From Cotesia glomerata (taxonomy: Eukaryota > Arthropoda > Insecta > Hymenoptera > Braconidae), in contig NW_025401997.1 of NCBI RefSeq assembly GCF_020080835.1, forward strand, positions 62,001 through 126,000: a stretch of DNA of 64,000 nt. The letters are read 5' to 3'. The notes under the pieces were generated by a model that searched no databases, was not told where the DNA came from, and was given only the letters and a program-made list of their open reading frames with translations. This document shows positions 10,976-21,929 of this stretch, piece by piece. The position numbers were made by a program, and so were the translations under genes. The number at the start of each line of letters is the position of its first letter. The stretch's first letter is position 1.

Positions 10976-12439
10976 CTAAAATATCTTACCCGCTGTATCT
11001 AGCATGCAGAGTGGTCGGTAAGATGACGGTTCTTCTGGCGGTTTCTTTCCTTTAGGTAAAAGTACTAACCGTTGCTGTTTCCACTTACGAGGAAAAGTCC
11101 CCTCCTTGAGGCATGCGTTGTAAGCGTCTAGAAATAATGTTGGTGCTGCCTTTATGATGGTTTTCAAGGCTATATTAGGGATTCCGTCCAATCCCGGCGC
11201 TTTATTATTTCCTACCCGATTACAGGCCTCCAACAATTCTTCTTCAGTGACAGGTGGAATGTCGTCCAGTTCATCTTGCGTTGACTGATAATTGAGACTG
11301 TGTTGCTGTGGAAACAGCGCAGTGACGATTTTCTGAAGGAGTTGGGGACACGTAGGTGACGGCATTTGTTGTTTCTTCAGGTGCGTCATGACCACCTTAT
11401 ACGGCCGACCCCACACGTCTTTGTCGACCTCGTATATGAGCTCTTTCCAGCATCTTCTTTTGCTCTCTTTTATGGCCTTATTAAGTTCACGACGAGCTTT
11501 TTTGTACTCTGCGATCAGCACTGCAGAGTAAGGTCGTTGATAGCCACGCTGTGATATTCTTCTCTTTCGATGACACTCTTTACGGAGGTTGCTGATATGA
11601 TCATTCCACCAGTGTAACGCAGGTCTTGAATTCATAACACGTTTGCGAGGCATACTGGCATCACAAGCTTGTGTTACTCGCATCATCAGAGCCTTAGTAT
11701 GTTCTTCTGCACATCCAGTCTCTATCGGATCACTATCGAGGGCTGTTAGTAATACTTCTGGGTCAAGAGATTTCACCTTCCAACCGACGGTGTTAAATTG
11801 CTTGATAGGCCCCCGGAGGTTCTGGTCGTTTGACGTTTCCCAGAGTATCGCATGATGGTCACTGGCAGTGTAGATATCCAGTACCTTCCAGTTAGTGTTA
11901 CCTTTAGCAAGGCTGGTACTGACAAAAGTGACGTCTACAATCGAGCTTGCGTCACCTTTGGTGTAGGTCGGCGTGTCACCACTGTTGAGCAAGACTACAT
12001 CTAGTGTAGAAAGAGCTTCTAGCAGCTCTCTTCCTCGTCCATTAGTCTGCTTACTGCCCCAGTCCACTGCCCAGGCGTTAAAGTCCCCGGCTATCGCCAC
12101 TGGATGATGTTGCTTCGCGTCCTCGGTCAGTCGATCCAAGAAGTCAGTAAACTCAGCAATTGAGAGGCTAGGTGATTTGTAGCAGCTGTAAAAACGGATG
12201 CCATCTACTGATGCTGCTACAAAGCCAGCGCTGCCATTGGTAGCTACACTCTGGAAAGGGAGCTTACCACAAGCCCAGATCACAGCTTTCGTGGTGATAT
12301 CCGTCTCCCAAGGTTGTCCAGCTAAATGTTTATATGGCTCCGATAAAAGCACAACGTCGAGCTTTAATTCCCGTACTGTCTGCATAAGCAGGTCATGCGC
12401 AGCTTCGCAGTGATTGATGTTAAGCTGCAGTATCCTCAT
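10976..12439 (-). pseudogene. R1-type ORF2, endonuclease and RT N-terminal part
   Basis: Starts at MRILQLNINHCEAAHDLL, the usual N-terminus of R1-clade endonucleases. Endonuclease motifs: NINH, LLSEPY (Glu), AIAGDFNAWAVDWGS (Asp/Asn) and TASDHHAILWE (Asp-His), all intact. After a ~180-residue linker come the first RT blocks (NNKAPGLDGIPN, WKQQRLVLLPKG, PSSYRPLCMLDTAGKIF). An in-frame TAG (plus-strand cta at 10976-10978) then interrupts where GAG would be expected. ORF2 starts 17 bases after the ORF1 stop. Confidence 0.9.
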
Positions 12440-12456
12440 GTTCGTTTATTTGTCAG

Positions 12457-12921
12457 CTACTGGAGTGCTTCTTGGAAGACTGGACATCGGCCAGAACCAG
12501 ACCGGTGAGCAGTGTCCTGAGAGCCAGGTTTTTCCGCACATAACGCACATTCCACTTTATTTTGGCATTGAGCAGCTTGATGACCTGTTTGCCCACATTT
12601 GATGCAAAGCCCAGATCGGTCGACTTCGCTTTTACATTGGGCAGTAGTGTGCCCAAAGTGCCAGCACTTATAGCATCGTAGTGGTGCCTTAACTGCTTTG
12701 ACACGGCAATTTACCCAGCCAATCCTTATTTTGCCTGTCTTTCCGAGTATCTTCTGCACTATTGCTGCTGGCAATCGTACCGAAGCAGTTTGAGTACCTC
12801 TGTAGGCCGGACGAATTTTAATGACATCTTCAGGTATTTCGTAGTCATTTCCAGCTGCCTCTTGTAAAGGCCTTCCGGACATCGTCTTTAGTTGTTTCGT
12901 CGTCAATGTCCCGGATTTCAA
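12457..12921 (-). pseudogene. R1-type ORF1, C-terminal part with zinc knuckles
   Basis: Nucleocapsid-like tail of the ORF1 RNA-binding protein. Three knuckles follow each other: CYKCWHFGHTTAQC, CIKCGQTGHQAAQC, and a longer CALC...HRSGSGRC. Upstream is the RRM-like block around DVIKIRPAYRGTQTASVRL. The real start is in the other frame: a one-base shift in the 12845-12921 overlap separates this part from the ORF1 N-terminus. Confidence 0.85.
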
Positions 12922-13792
12922 GCTGTTCCTCTGGGCCTTTACAGATGACTTGCGCTTCTTCTTTAAGGATGCTCTTGATGGTCTTCAGCAAAGCTTGTCC
13001 TTTGTCTGCGGTCTTTCTGGAAAGCGTAATGAGCATATTCCCATCATTCGTCTTTTGAACCTTGTCAACGACGTCACGGGTCTGATCTGGTGGGACATCT
13101 TTTTTAATCCGACGCAGTATCTCGGCATATTTTGCCTTCTCAACGGGTCGAATAATTAAGGCATCTGGTTTGATGAATTTTCGCGGTTTTTCCCGCTTAG
13201 GCTCCGGCCGAGATTTGTTCACCGGTTGTTTTGGTAACCGCTCTCTCGCTTGCTCCTTCTTCTCCTTCTTGGATTGGACCTTCTGCCATTCAGTCACCTC
13301 TTTTTTTCCGGCGTTCTTCACTGCCGTGTTTTTCGGAGGGCTTGGTTTCAGGTCCTTTTTCTTCACAACTTGGCAGATCGTTGGGTCGGGAGAAGATCGA
13401 TCTTTTCTCTTAGTTGACTTGCTGCTAGTTCTGATTCTGTCTTCCGCGACTGATTCACCGTCACCTTCGGCTCCAGTGTCCATTGCTTCTTCATTCACGA
13501 TAGTTGCTTGAATGCTTCTCTCCGGTGTAGTGCGAGAAGTGCGTCGTACTGTTAAACACCATTCTTCATCAAGTTTCTTGAATCTCTGGAGGGCATTGGC
13601 TACGCTGGTCGTCTTGGTCTTAATCTCCTTGTGGATATTGACCTTAGATTGGATGAAGTCATTTAGCTCACTGGTCAGCTTTTCAAGGCGTTCAAACGCT
13701 TGCGACCGCTTCATTTCAGCGCTTGCTTCAATCGCTGCTTGTTGGGCATGAGGCCCGTTTTCACTATTGTTGTTTTCCTGAATTTTACTCAT
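12845..13792 (-). pseudogene. R1-type ORF1, N-terminal part
   Basis: Starts at 13792 with MSKIQENNNSENG, the first ATG after the 5' UTR. The first 65 residues are probably coiled-coil (ERLEKLTSELNDFI), followed by a long charged and Lys-rich segment (residues ~110-210). A folded region (ALIIRPVEKAKYAEIL...) ends in DIDDETTKDDVRKAF before the frame is lost. The expected role is binding element RNA in the ribonucleoprotein particle. Confidence 0.8.
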
Positions 13793-14447
<655 letters not shown>

Positions 14448-15287
14448 GTATGTAAACCTCTTATAACTTTTGAACGGTTGAACCGATTTCATCGCGGTTA
14501 GAGCCATTCGAAAGGGCTTCGCCAAACTTAGATTTCCTGAAAATTTGAACCGATTCGGACCGATAGATTTTGAGAAATTTGGAGAAATCTAAAAAAAAGT
14601 AGGAAAAAAAATTTTTTCTGAAGTGGTTTTTTTGGGATAACTTTTAAATGGCTCAACCGATCGATTCCAAAAACTAATCAGCTCTCAACCTTGAAAAACC
14701 ACGTCTATCGCCGCCAATCCGGTCAAAATTGGTTGATTCGTTCGAGAGATATCGTGAACGAAAGAAAACCGAAAAAAGTGTTTTTTCAGAGTTACTTCGA
14801 AATTTCTAGTTTGACCAATTGAAACTTGGAAATTATTTATAAGGCTTAAAAAACTACGTAGAATGCCGCCAACCGCGTAAAAATCGGTTCATTCATTCAA
14901 AAGTTATTGCGGTATGAACATTCAAAAAATAGTGTTCTATGAAACTTCTATCAGACTTTTGAGCTCAAAGAGCTCAAAAGCATAGAAAAGGTATCTTTTT
15001 GAGCTCGGAGAGCTTAAAACAACACACAGATTATACTTTTGAGCTCAAAGAGCTCAAAAAAGCGGCCAGGTATTAACGGAATTAGCGGGAAGTTGCAGGG
15101 ATGGCCTTTAGGGTCAACGGTTTTCCTAATTTTTAACTTCCCGCTAAGAAAATCGAAGATTTTCAAAAATCGGGAAGTTATTGTTTTCACCCCGTTTTGC
15201 AAAAATCGAGTTTTCATCAGATCTCGACGTTTGAAGGTCACAGGAAGCTTCCCTGACTATCCCCGCGAGGTTGTCACGGTGTCTGTA

Positions 15288-15291
<4 letters not shown>

Positions 15292-15373
<82 letters not shown>
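15292..15373. repeat. TG dinucleotide microsatellite, 41 units
   Basis: Second TG run of the tandem 0.96-kb repeat, preceded by ctgtatgtatg. Confidence 0.95.
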
Positions 15374-15377
<4 letters not shown>

Positions 15378-16065
15378 TATGTGAACCGCTTATAACTTTT
15401 GAACGGCTAGACCGATTTCATCGCGGTTGGTGCTATTCGAAAGGGCTTTACCAAACTTAGATTTTGAAAACTTTTTGGACCGATTCAGATGAATAGATTT
15501 TGAGAAATCTTCAAAAAACTGAAAAAAAATTTTTTTTTAAATGTGGTTTTTTTGGAATAACGTTTAAACGGCTTGATGGTTCAATTCCAAAAACTAATCA
15601 GCTCTCAACCTCAAAAAATCACGTCGATCGCCACCAGTCCGGTCAAAATCGATTGATTCGTTCGAGAGATATCGTAAACGAAAGAAAACCGAAAAAAGTG
15701 TTTTTTCGTAATAACTCCGAAATTCCTAGCGCGATCAATTCAAAATTTGAGATTCTTTGTGAGGCTTGAAAAACTGCGTCGAATACTGCCAACCGCGTGA
15801 AAATCAGTTTATTCATTCAAAAGTTATTGCGGTTTAAAAATTCAAAATAGTGTCTTATTAAATCTTTATCAGATTTTTGAGCTCGAAGAGCTCAAAAGCA
15901 TAGGAAAGCAATCTCTTTGAGCTCGGAGAGCTCAAAATAACCCATAAATTGTATTTTTAAGCTCGAAGAGCTCAAAAACGTCATTGGTGCAATTTTAAGC
16001 GCCTAAGTATGGAATTAGCGGGAAGTTGCAGGGATGGCCTTCAGGGTCAACCGTTTTTCTAATTT

Positions 16066-17650
16066 TTTTTTATATCAATAAGTAATTTAAGATACTTGTG
16101 ATTAAAACATGAAAATTAAGTCAGCCGACATCTAAAAATTTTCATAATTTTTTTTATTAAAATAATTATTACAAAAAAATTTTATTTGTAAAAGACTTAA
16201 AAATCTATAAGTGCAATTTTTAAAAAATACTTTTTAGTTCTAATTTAATAAATGAAAAAAAAAAATTGTAAATTCGCAAACGTCGGCTTACTTTAGTATT
16301 ATGATTAAAATTAATAAATGTGATAAGAAAAATAAAAATAATAATTCAACAATTTGTGTACTGTTAACATTTTTATATCTTTCGATAAAAATTTTATTAC
16401 CGTTCAATAAAATAAGTACGACGGTGGTGAGTACGTTAAAAAAGTACGGGATAAGAAAAGTTGGATAAAGCCGTTGCGTTAAAACATCGCGCAGTTTCAA
16501 AATGTTCCGCTAAAAGCGCAACTGTCGCTCGCAGGCTCTCTTGTCACGCGTGACTCAGTTTGCCGGAGTCAGTACCGCGCATTGGTCGTATGTGTTTTTC
16601 TTACAACTAGTCTCTCCTGCGTTTGCGGAAAATATGTACGCTGATTGAATATAAATTTATTTACTCAGTCGAAAAAATGAATCATACTTATCTTGATAAA
16701 TTTAATGGTGAAAAAATCTTTTTGATAGTGTAATTATTTTGTTTTTTCACTAAAACCTGCGACTGTGTTTATTTTTAAGATAAATCTAATGTGCAGTGTC
16801 AAGTGTTGGTGAGTCAGATGAAATGTGGTAGTGTGTGATATTGAGTATTTATTTACGAATGTAAATATTGTGCATTGGATGTAATATTAAGTTTTTTTAT
16901 TGCAAAACACATGTCAAGAGATATTTGAACGTTTTTTTCAGAAACGACTGATACGAAGGTAAGAATGAAATATTTTTTGTACTTTTCTTCAAAGCCGTCT
17001 TGGAAAAAATATATAAAAAATTTATACCCCACATTTATATAATTTATGTGAATTATTTTACCAGATATTTAATAATTTTTACAATTTTTTTAACAGACAA
17101 ATTATGGCAAAAAATAGAGAAGAAAAAAGTGACATGTAGAAATTTAAAAAAATAAAAAATGCAATTTTTAAAAAATAATTTTTTGTCAAAAATTTTTCTG
17201 TTAAATTAAATTAAAAAATTATTAAGAGACTGCTTACTTTAATATCATGTGAATTTTCGATGAAATAAAAGTTACCAGTCACTTGATCATTTTTTTAATT
17301 TATTTAATGAAAAAATTTGTTCCAAAAAATAATTAAAAAAAAAAAATGCATTTAAAATTTTTGTCAACTTTTCTTTTAATTTTTTTTTGTTAAATAAAAA
17401 ATTATGAAAATGATCATATATCTGCTAAATTAATTTTCATGAATTTTCGCCAAAAATTTATACGAAAAATTTTGTATACATTTGCTTATGGGTGATTCTC
17501 TGTAAGGATGTTTTTTGCTGTCCCAGGCATTTTTTTATTAGAAAAATTGTTATTTTGTTACTAAAAAAAATTTATTACGAAAGTAAAAAAAAATTTCTAT
17601 TTGGAGCATTGAAAACTAAAATGAAATAAATTTTGGTTTTTTTGCTATAA
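16066..17650. other. AT-rich region with a possible promoter/5' exon
   Basis: Mostly AT-rich. A GC-richer island at about 16490-16640, followed by a spliced-looking segment ending at a strong donor (atacgaag|gtaagaatg, GT at 16959), could be the 5' end of a transcript. A second acceptor-like ttttttcag ends at 16941. No open frame is associated, so this stays a weak candidate. Confidence 0.25.
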
Positions 17651-17653
17651 ATT

Positions 17654-17702
17654 CGTAAACCACCGAAATAACAGTTCCCTGGGCTGTCCCATTCCCAAAA
17701 TT
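17654..17702. repeat. 49-bp direct repeat, left copy
   Basis: Near identical to 18385-18433 (starts cgtaaaccaccgaaataac, ends cattcccaaaatt). The two copies bracket the 154-bp tandem array, suggesting that the array and its borders form one unit. Confidence 0.8.
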
Positions 17703-17717
17703 AAAATTTTAATTAAA

Positions 17718-18245
17718 CGGAAGGATTTTTTACAAATTTTTTTTTTATGTCACAAGTGTTTGGGGTGGCTGAAGGGGTAGTTCTGGGGCAGCTAACGGCC
17801 TGGTGATTTTTTATATTGTGTGAGGGTGGTGTAGGAGTCTTACAAAAAATCGCCAGCTTCAAAGAGCCCTCGGAAGGATTTTTTCGGAATTTTTTTCTGA
17901 TTCTTGTAAAACTTTGGGGTGGCTGGAAGGGTCGTTCCGGGGCAGCTAAGGGCCTGGTGATTTTTTATATTGTGTGAGGATGTTGTAGGAGTCCTATAAA
18001 AAATCGCCAGCTTCAAAGGGACCTCGGAAGGATTTTTTACAAATTTTTTTTTTATGCTATAAGTGTTTGGGGTGGCTGAAGGGGTAGTTCTGGGGCAGCT
18101 AACGGCTTGATGATTTTTCATATAGTGTGGGGGTGTTGTAGGAGTCTTACAAAAAATCGCCAGCTTCAAAGGGCCCTCGGAAGGATTTTTTCTGAATTTC
18201 TTTTTAATGTCATAACCGTTTGGGGTAGCTGGAGGGGTAGTTTCT
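17718..18245. repeat. ~154-bp tandem repeat, 3.4 copies
   Basis: The word ggaaggatttttt recurs at about 17719, 17873, 18027 and 18179, each followed by a ggggtggctgNaaggg...ggggcagctaa block and then aaaaatcgccagcttcaaag. Periods are 152-154. On the minus strand, two units read in one frame (18310-17840) as copies of KNPSEGPLKLAIF/KNPSEVPLKLAIF separated by about 51 residues, before the third unit goes out of frame. Coding is not supported otherwise. Confidence 0.85.
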
Positions 18246-18384
18246 GTGTTTTGAGGAGCCATTCTATCATTTATAGGGCTCACTGTCTTTTCTTGAAACT
18301 GAAAAACCATTTTCAGTTTCAGGAGTAAAAAAAATTTTTTTTTGATTTTCGTTCATAAAAAAACGTTTGGAACTTCAGGTACAT

Positions 18385-18433
18385 CGTAAACCACCGAAAT
18401 AACAGTCCCCTGGGCTGTCCCATTCCCAAAATT
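18385..18433. repeat. 49-bp direct repeat, right copy
   Basis: Second copy of the block at 17654-17702, with one or two substitutions. Confidence 0.8.
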
Positions 18434-18908
18434 GAAACTTTAAGATCAAATTTTAAGTTATTCGTCCATAATATATCATTTTGTCCATAATGTTTATAAA
18501 CTTAATTAGTTAACTAACAATCTTCTTCAATAAAAAGTACCGAAAATTAATTTGTTTCTTTAAATTCATTAAACCAAAGTTTGTCCCAGGCATTTCAAGA
18601 ACAGTCCCTGCTAGAAGTTTAAAGCCAAAAAAAAAAATACGGCGTGTTATTTTACCTTTTGTAAGGTTTATAAGGATCTTACTAGCCTTGAGTTAATAAC
18701 CATAGGGCTGTTAGCGCTTTATCGCCATTTTATTTAGTGTCAAAGCACCGTTTGTGCTGGAAATATGTGTCTTGGCCACTTCAAAACTCAGTCCCCTGGT
18801 AACTATTTTTATTTATAATTTATTTATAAAATTGGATCCATAAGTTTTAATATTATTCTAATGAATGGAAACATTCGTTGAGAACTTGAAAAGTTGAATG
18901 CATTGAAA
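18434..18908. other. AT-rich spacer with tgtcccaggca / agtcccctgg words
   Basis: No gene. The words tgtcccaggcattt (18583) and cagtcccctgg (18789) repeat similar words at 17517 and 20354, so the whole 17.5-20.4 kb stretch probably belongs to one repeat family. Confidence 0.3.
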
Positions 18909-18910
18909 TA

Positions 18911-20304
18911 CACTTCTCACAAAAATTAAGGGAGCAAGAAAAAAATCCAAATTTTTAGGGGATTTTCAACAGGCTGTAACTTCTATAAAAATGATTGCAC
19001 AGCAAATAAAAAAAAAGAAAATTGTAGCTCGAAGTGTCTAGTTTTCGGATCTGAGTTTGTAAATTTTTTTTTGAGATTTTTTTTCGAGTAATCTTAAGAA
19101 AACCACCGAAAAAAAAAATTCAGAAATTTTTTTGGTTTTTTTTTTTTAATCTACGGGCTTGGAAAAAATTTTTTCGACTTAACCATCATATGGACCTGAT
19201 AACTTGTTCATTCAGCTTTAATTTGGTTTTTTAAAAATCTCGATACGAGCATTTCTCGCTGAAATATCAGTGTTTAAATGGAAAAAGATCATTTTGTCTT
19301 TGATAACCAATATCTCAGCAACCAATGATCGCAGAGAAATTTCAAGGTTGGTTTCAAAAACTTGAATAAACTCTACAAGGATTGGTTATTAATTTTTGAA
19401 AAAAAAAATTTTTTCTTTAATCATTACATGAATTTGAAAAAGCAACCAAAAAAGGGCTTTTTGTGGTTTTTTGGAAAATCAAGCGCCCAATCAAAAATAT
19501 TGCGGAAACCACTAATGTTAAGTGTGCCTTTTACTGTTCAATATACCCAGAAAAACCCTACGAAGTTTCAATTTCATCCAGCCAACCGTTTTTTTCTCCC
19601 ACTTGATGGAATTTTTGAAAAAATTAAAAAGATAAAAAAAATCGAAAATTTTTCACAATTTATGAAAAAAAAAATTCAAAAATTCTTGAAAATTTTTCGA
19701 TTTTTTTTATTTACTTTTTTTTTTTTTCTTGCAAGTTTACGAAGTTACTAATACAGATGCAAGGAAAACAATGAAGAAGAATTTTTTTTTTCATTTCGAT
19801 AAAAATTATGACCTTTTCAGAGCGAAATTCTTGCTCCTTTAATTTTTTCAAAAATTCAATCGTGGGAAAAAAAAAACGGTTGGCTGGATTAAATTGAAAC
19901 TTCGTAGGGTTTTTCTGGGTATATTGAACAGTAAAAGGCACACTTAACATTAGTCTCAGCGAGAAATGCTCGTATCAAGATTTTTGAAAAATCAAATTAA
20001 ACCTGAATGTACAAGTTATCAGGTCCATATGATGGTAAAGTCGAAAAAATTTTTTCCAAGTCCGTAGATTAAAAAAAAAAACCAAAAAAATTTCTAAATT
20101 TTTTTTCGGTGGTTTTCTTAATACTACTCGAAAAAAAATCTCAAAAAAAAATTTACAAACTCAGATCTGAAAACCAGACACTTAGAGCTACAATTTGCTT
20201 CTTTTTTATTTGCTGTGCAATCATTTTTATAGAAGTTACAGCCTGTTGAAAATCCCCTAAAAATTTGGATTTTTTTCTTGCTCCCTTTATTTTTGTGAGA
20301 AGTG
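18911..20304. mobile_element. palindromic Tc1/mariner-like element (MITE)
   Basis: Ends cacttctcacaaaaatt and its reverse complement, flanked on both sides by TA (18909-18910 and 20305-20306), the Tc1/mariner target duplication. Most of the element is a palindrome: the outer arms (about 18911-19270 and 19955-20304) and an inner pair around tacccagaaaaaccctacg (19545 and reverse at 19905) match. A ~230-bp stretch (19270-19510) is present only on the left. No transposase is seen, so it is non-autonomous. Confidence 0.8.
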
Positions 20305-20649
20305 TAGTTTGTTTGATTTTTCTCAATTTGATAAAAAAAAAAAAAAAAAAAACAGTCCCCTGGCAACCAGTCCCCTGTCATGTTATATGGCAAAAGATAC
20401 ACAAATATCGAAAAAGCAAAAATTAAACCGGCTGTTTATTTATTATGATTAACCTGATAGTTTTGTAGCCCTTGTTAATTTTTTTTCTAATAAAGTCAAA
20501 AATAATTTGGTCGGACAATTTTGTACCAATTTAAGACGTTCTTACAGAGAATCACCCTTATATATCCGTTCATATATAAAACAAATGTAAGATACCGAAG
20601 TTGGCTGTTACTAGAAATTTTCGTGAAAATTAATTTAACATGTTGCGTT
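20305..20649. other. AT-rich spacer
   Basis: Contains a 20-base A run and the doubled words cagtcccctgg / cagtcccctg at 20354-20380. No gene seen. Confidence 0.3.
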
Positions 20650-20653
20650 ACAG

Positions 20654-20836
20654 ATGCCATAAGGGCGTATAAAAATTATACGCCCTTATGGCACCCGAGA
20701 ACCATAAGGGCGTATAATTTTTTTTTTTGCATTTCTGCACATTTCGGATGAAAATACATCGATTCCCGAAAAAAAATTTTTTTATATGCCCTTATGACTC
20801 CCGGAACCTACCTCAGATGCCATAAGGGCGTATAAT
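20654..20836. repeat. cluster of the palindromic motif ccataagggcgtata
   Basis: A perfect inverted repeat at 20656-20692 has 16-bp arms, gccataagggcgtata and its complement, around 5 bases. Further copies lie at about 20702 (direct), 20788 (inverted, tatgcccttatg) and 20818 (direct). The pattern resembles ends of several small palindromic insertions or a protein-binding array. Confidence 0.8.
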
Positions 20837-21925
20837 AAAAATTCTGTTTTTTTTTTCCAAGTCCAAGAAAATTTTTAGTTATGAGAAAAAAATTTTTTTT
20901 GCATTTCTGCATGTTTCATACAAAAATACGTCGATTCCCAAAATAGTATATTATATACCTTGGGAAGTAAAGTAAGAAATGTCTCAGATCACATGTAATT
21001 GTTGGCCGAGGCGAAGCCTGTCAATTTTTTTTGCCATAATATGCTAAATTAATTTTCATTAGTTGACGGCTTAATTAAGCCAATCACCTCTTACTGATTT
21101 TCAGAAAATTTCAAAGATTGGATCGATGCAACTTATATATAAACATACAGGCAAACATAAAAAATTGTTCATATACATTTTCAGCAAAAATTCATATAAA
21201 TTAAATATATATCGAGTATAAACTTTTTATATATTTGCTTAAATGTTTTTTTATATATTTTCCATGTATATTTTTTCCGTAGATTTCTGAAAAATTTTTT
21301 CGTCTTCATTTAAGTAGAAAAATTCTAAATTAAAGTTTTTTTTTGCTCGAAGTGAATTTTTCTTGATTGAAGAATTTGTGTTTTGATTAATTATATAAAA
21401 TTAATTTTTTTTTCATTCTAAATTTAATCGTTTAATTTACGCCCGTTTGATTAGATAAAACAATTGAAAATAATTAAAAATTTTTTAATTTGTACCAGGT
21501 ATACACAGTGCATGAAAGAAATTGATGTTGATTAATTAACCAAGGACCTCCATAAACATTCGTACAAACATATGAACGTACACATACGTGCTCACATACA
21601 CACGTACATTTTTCGATTAAGCGATTGAGTTTTGGAGTTCTCTGATTACAAAATGGAACTTTAAATAATTGGAAACGATTTGAAAAGATTAAAATGGATT
21701 TGGTTCGAACACTATCTATATGTACTCATATAAATATTCATTTCGCATTGGATTAATCTCTTAAAATCTCTTTTCCCAATAAGGGATAAGTAGGATAAGT
21801 TATGAATAATCCTTACGAGATGCTTGTTGAGTTCTAGAATACAAGTTTAGATATGGTAGCACTATAGTAGCACTATATATAGTTGCACAGGATTCTAACC
21901 CAATATCCTGTCGTTCAGGTTCTGG
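20837..21925. other. AT-rich non-coding region
   Basis: Long T and A runs; I see no gene. It forms the left flank of the large LTR element. Confidence 0.4.
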
Positions 21926-21929
21926 GTTT
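21926..21929. repeat. target-site duplication of the LTR element (left)
   Basis: gttt, repeated at 38115-38118 directly after the right LTR. Confidence 0.8.

Noticed and set aside
15039..15374. 111-codon plus frame ending in Cys-Val repeats
   Set aside because: It covers part of the non-coding 0.96-kb repeat and its TG run.
19362..19751. Plus and minus frames sharing MLSVPFTVQYTQKNPTKFQF in the palindromic element
   Set aside because: The shared peptide arises because both arms of the palindrome are read; no start context or family, so not called as genes.
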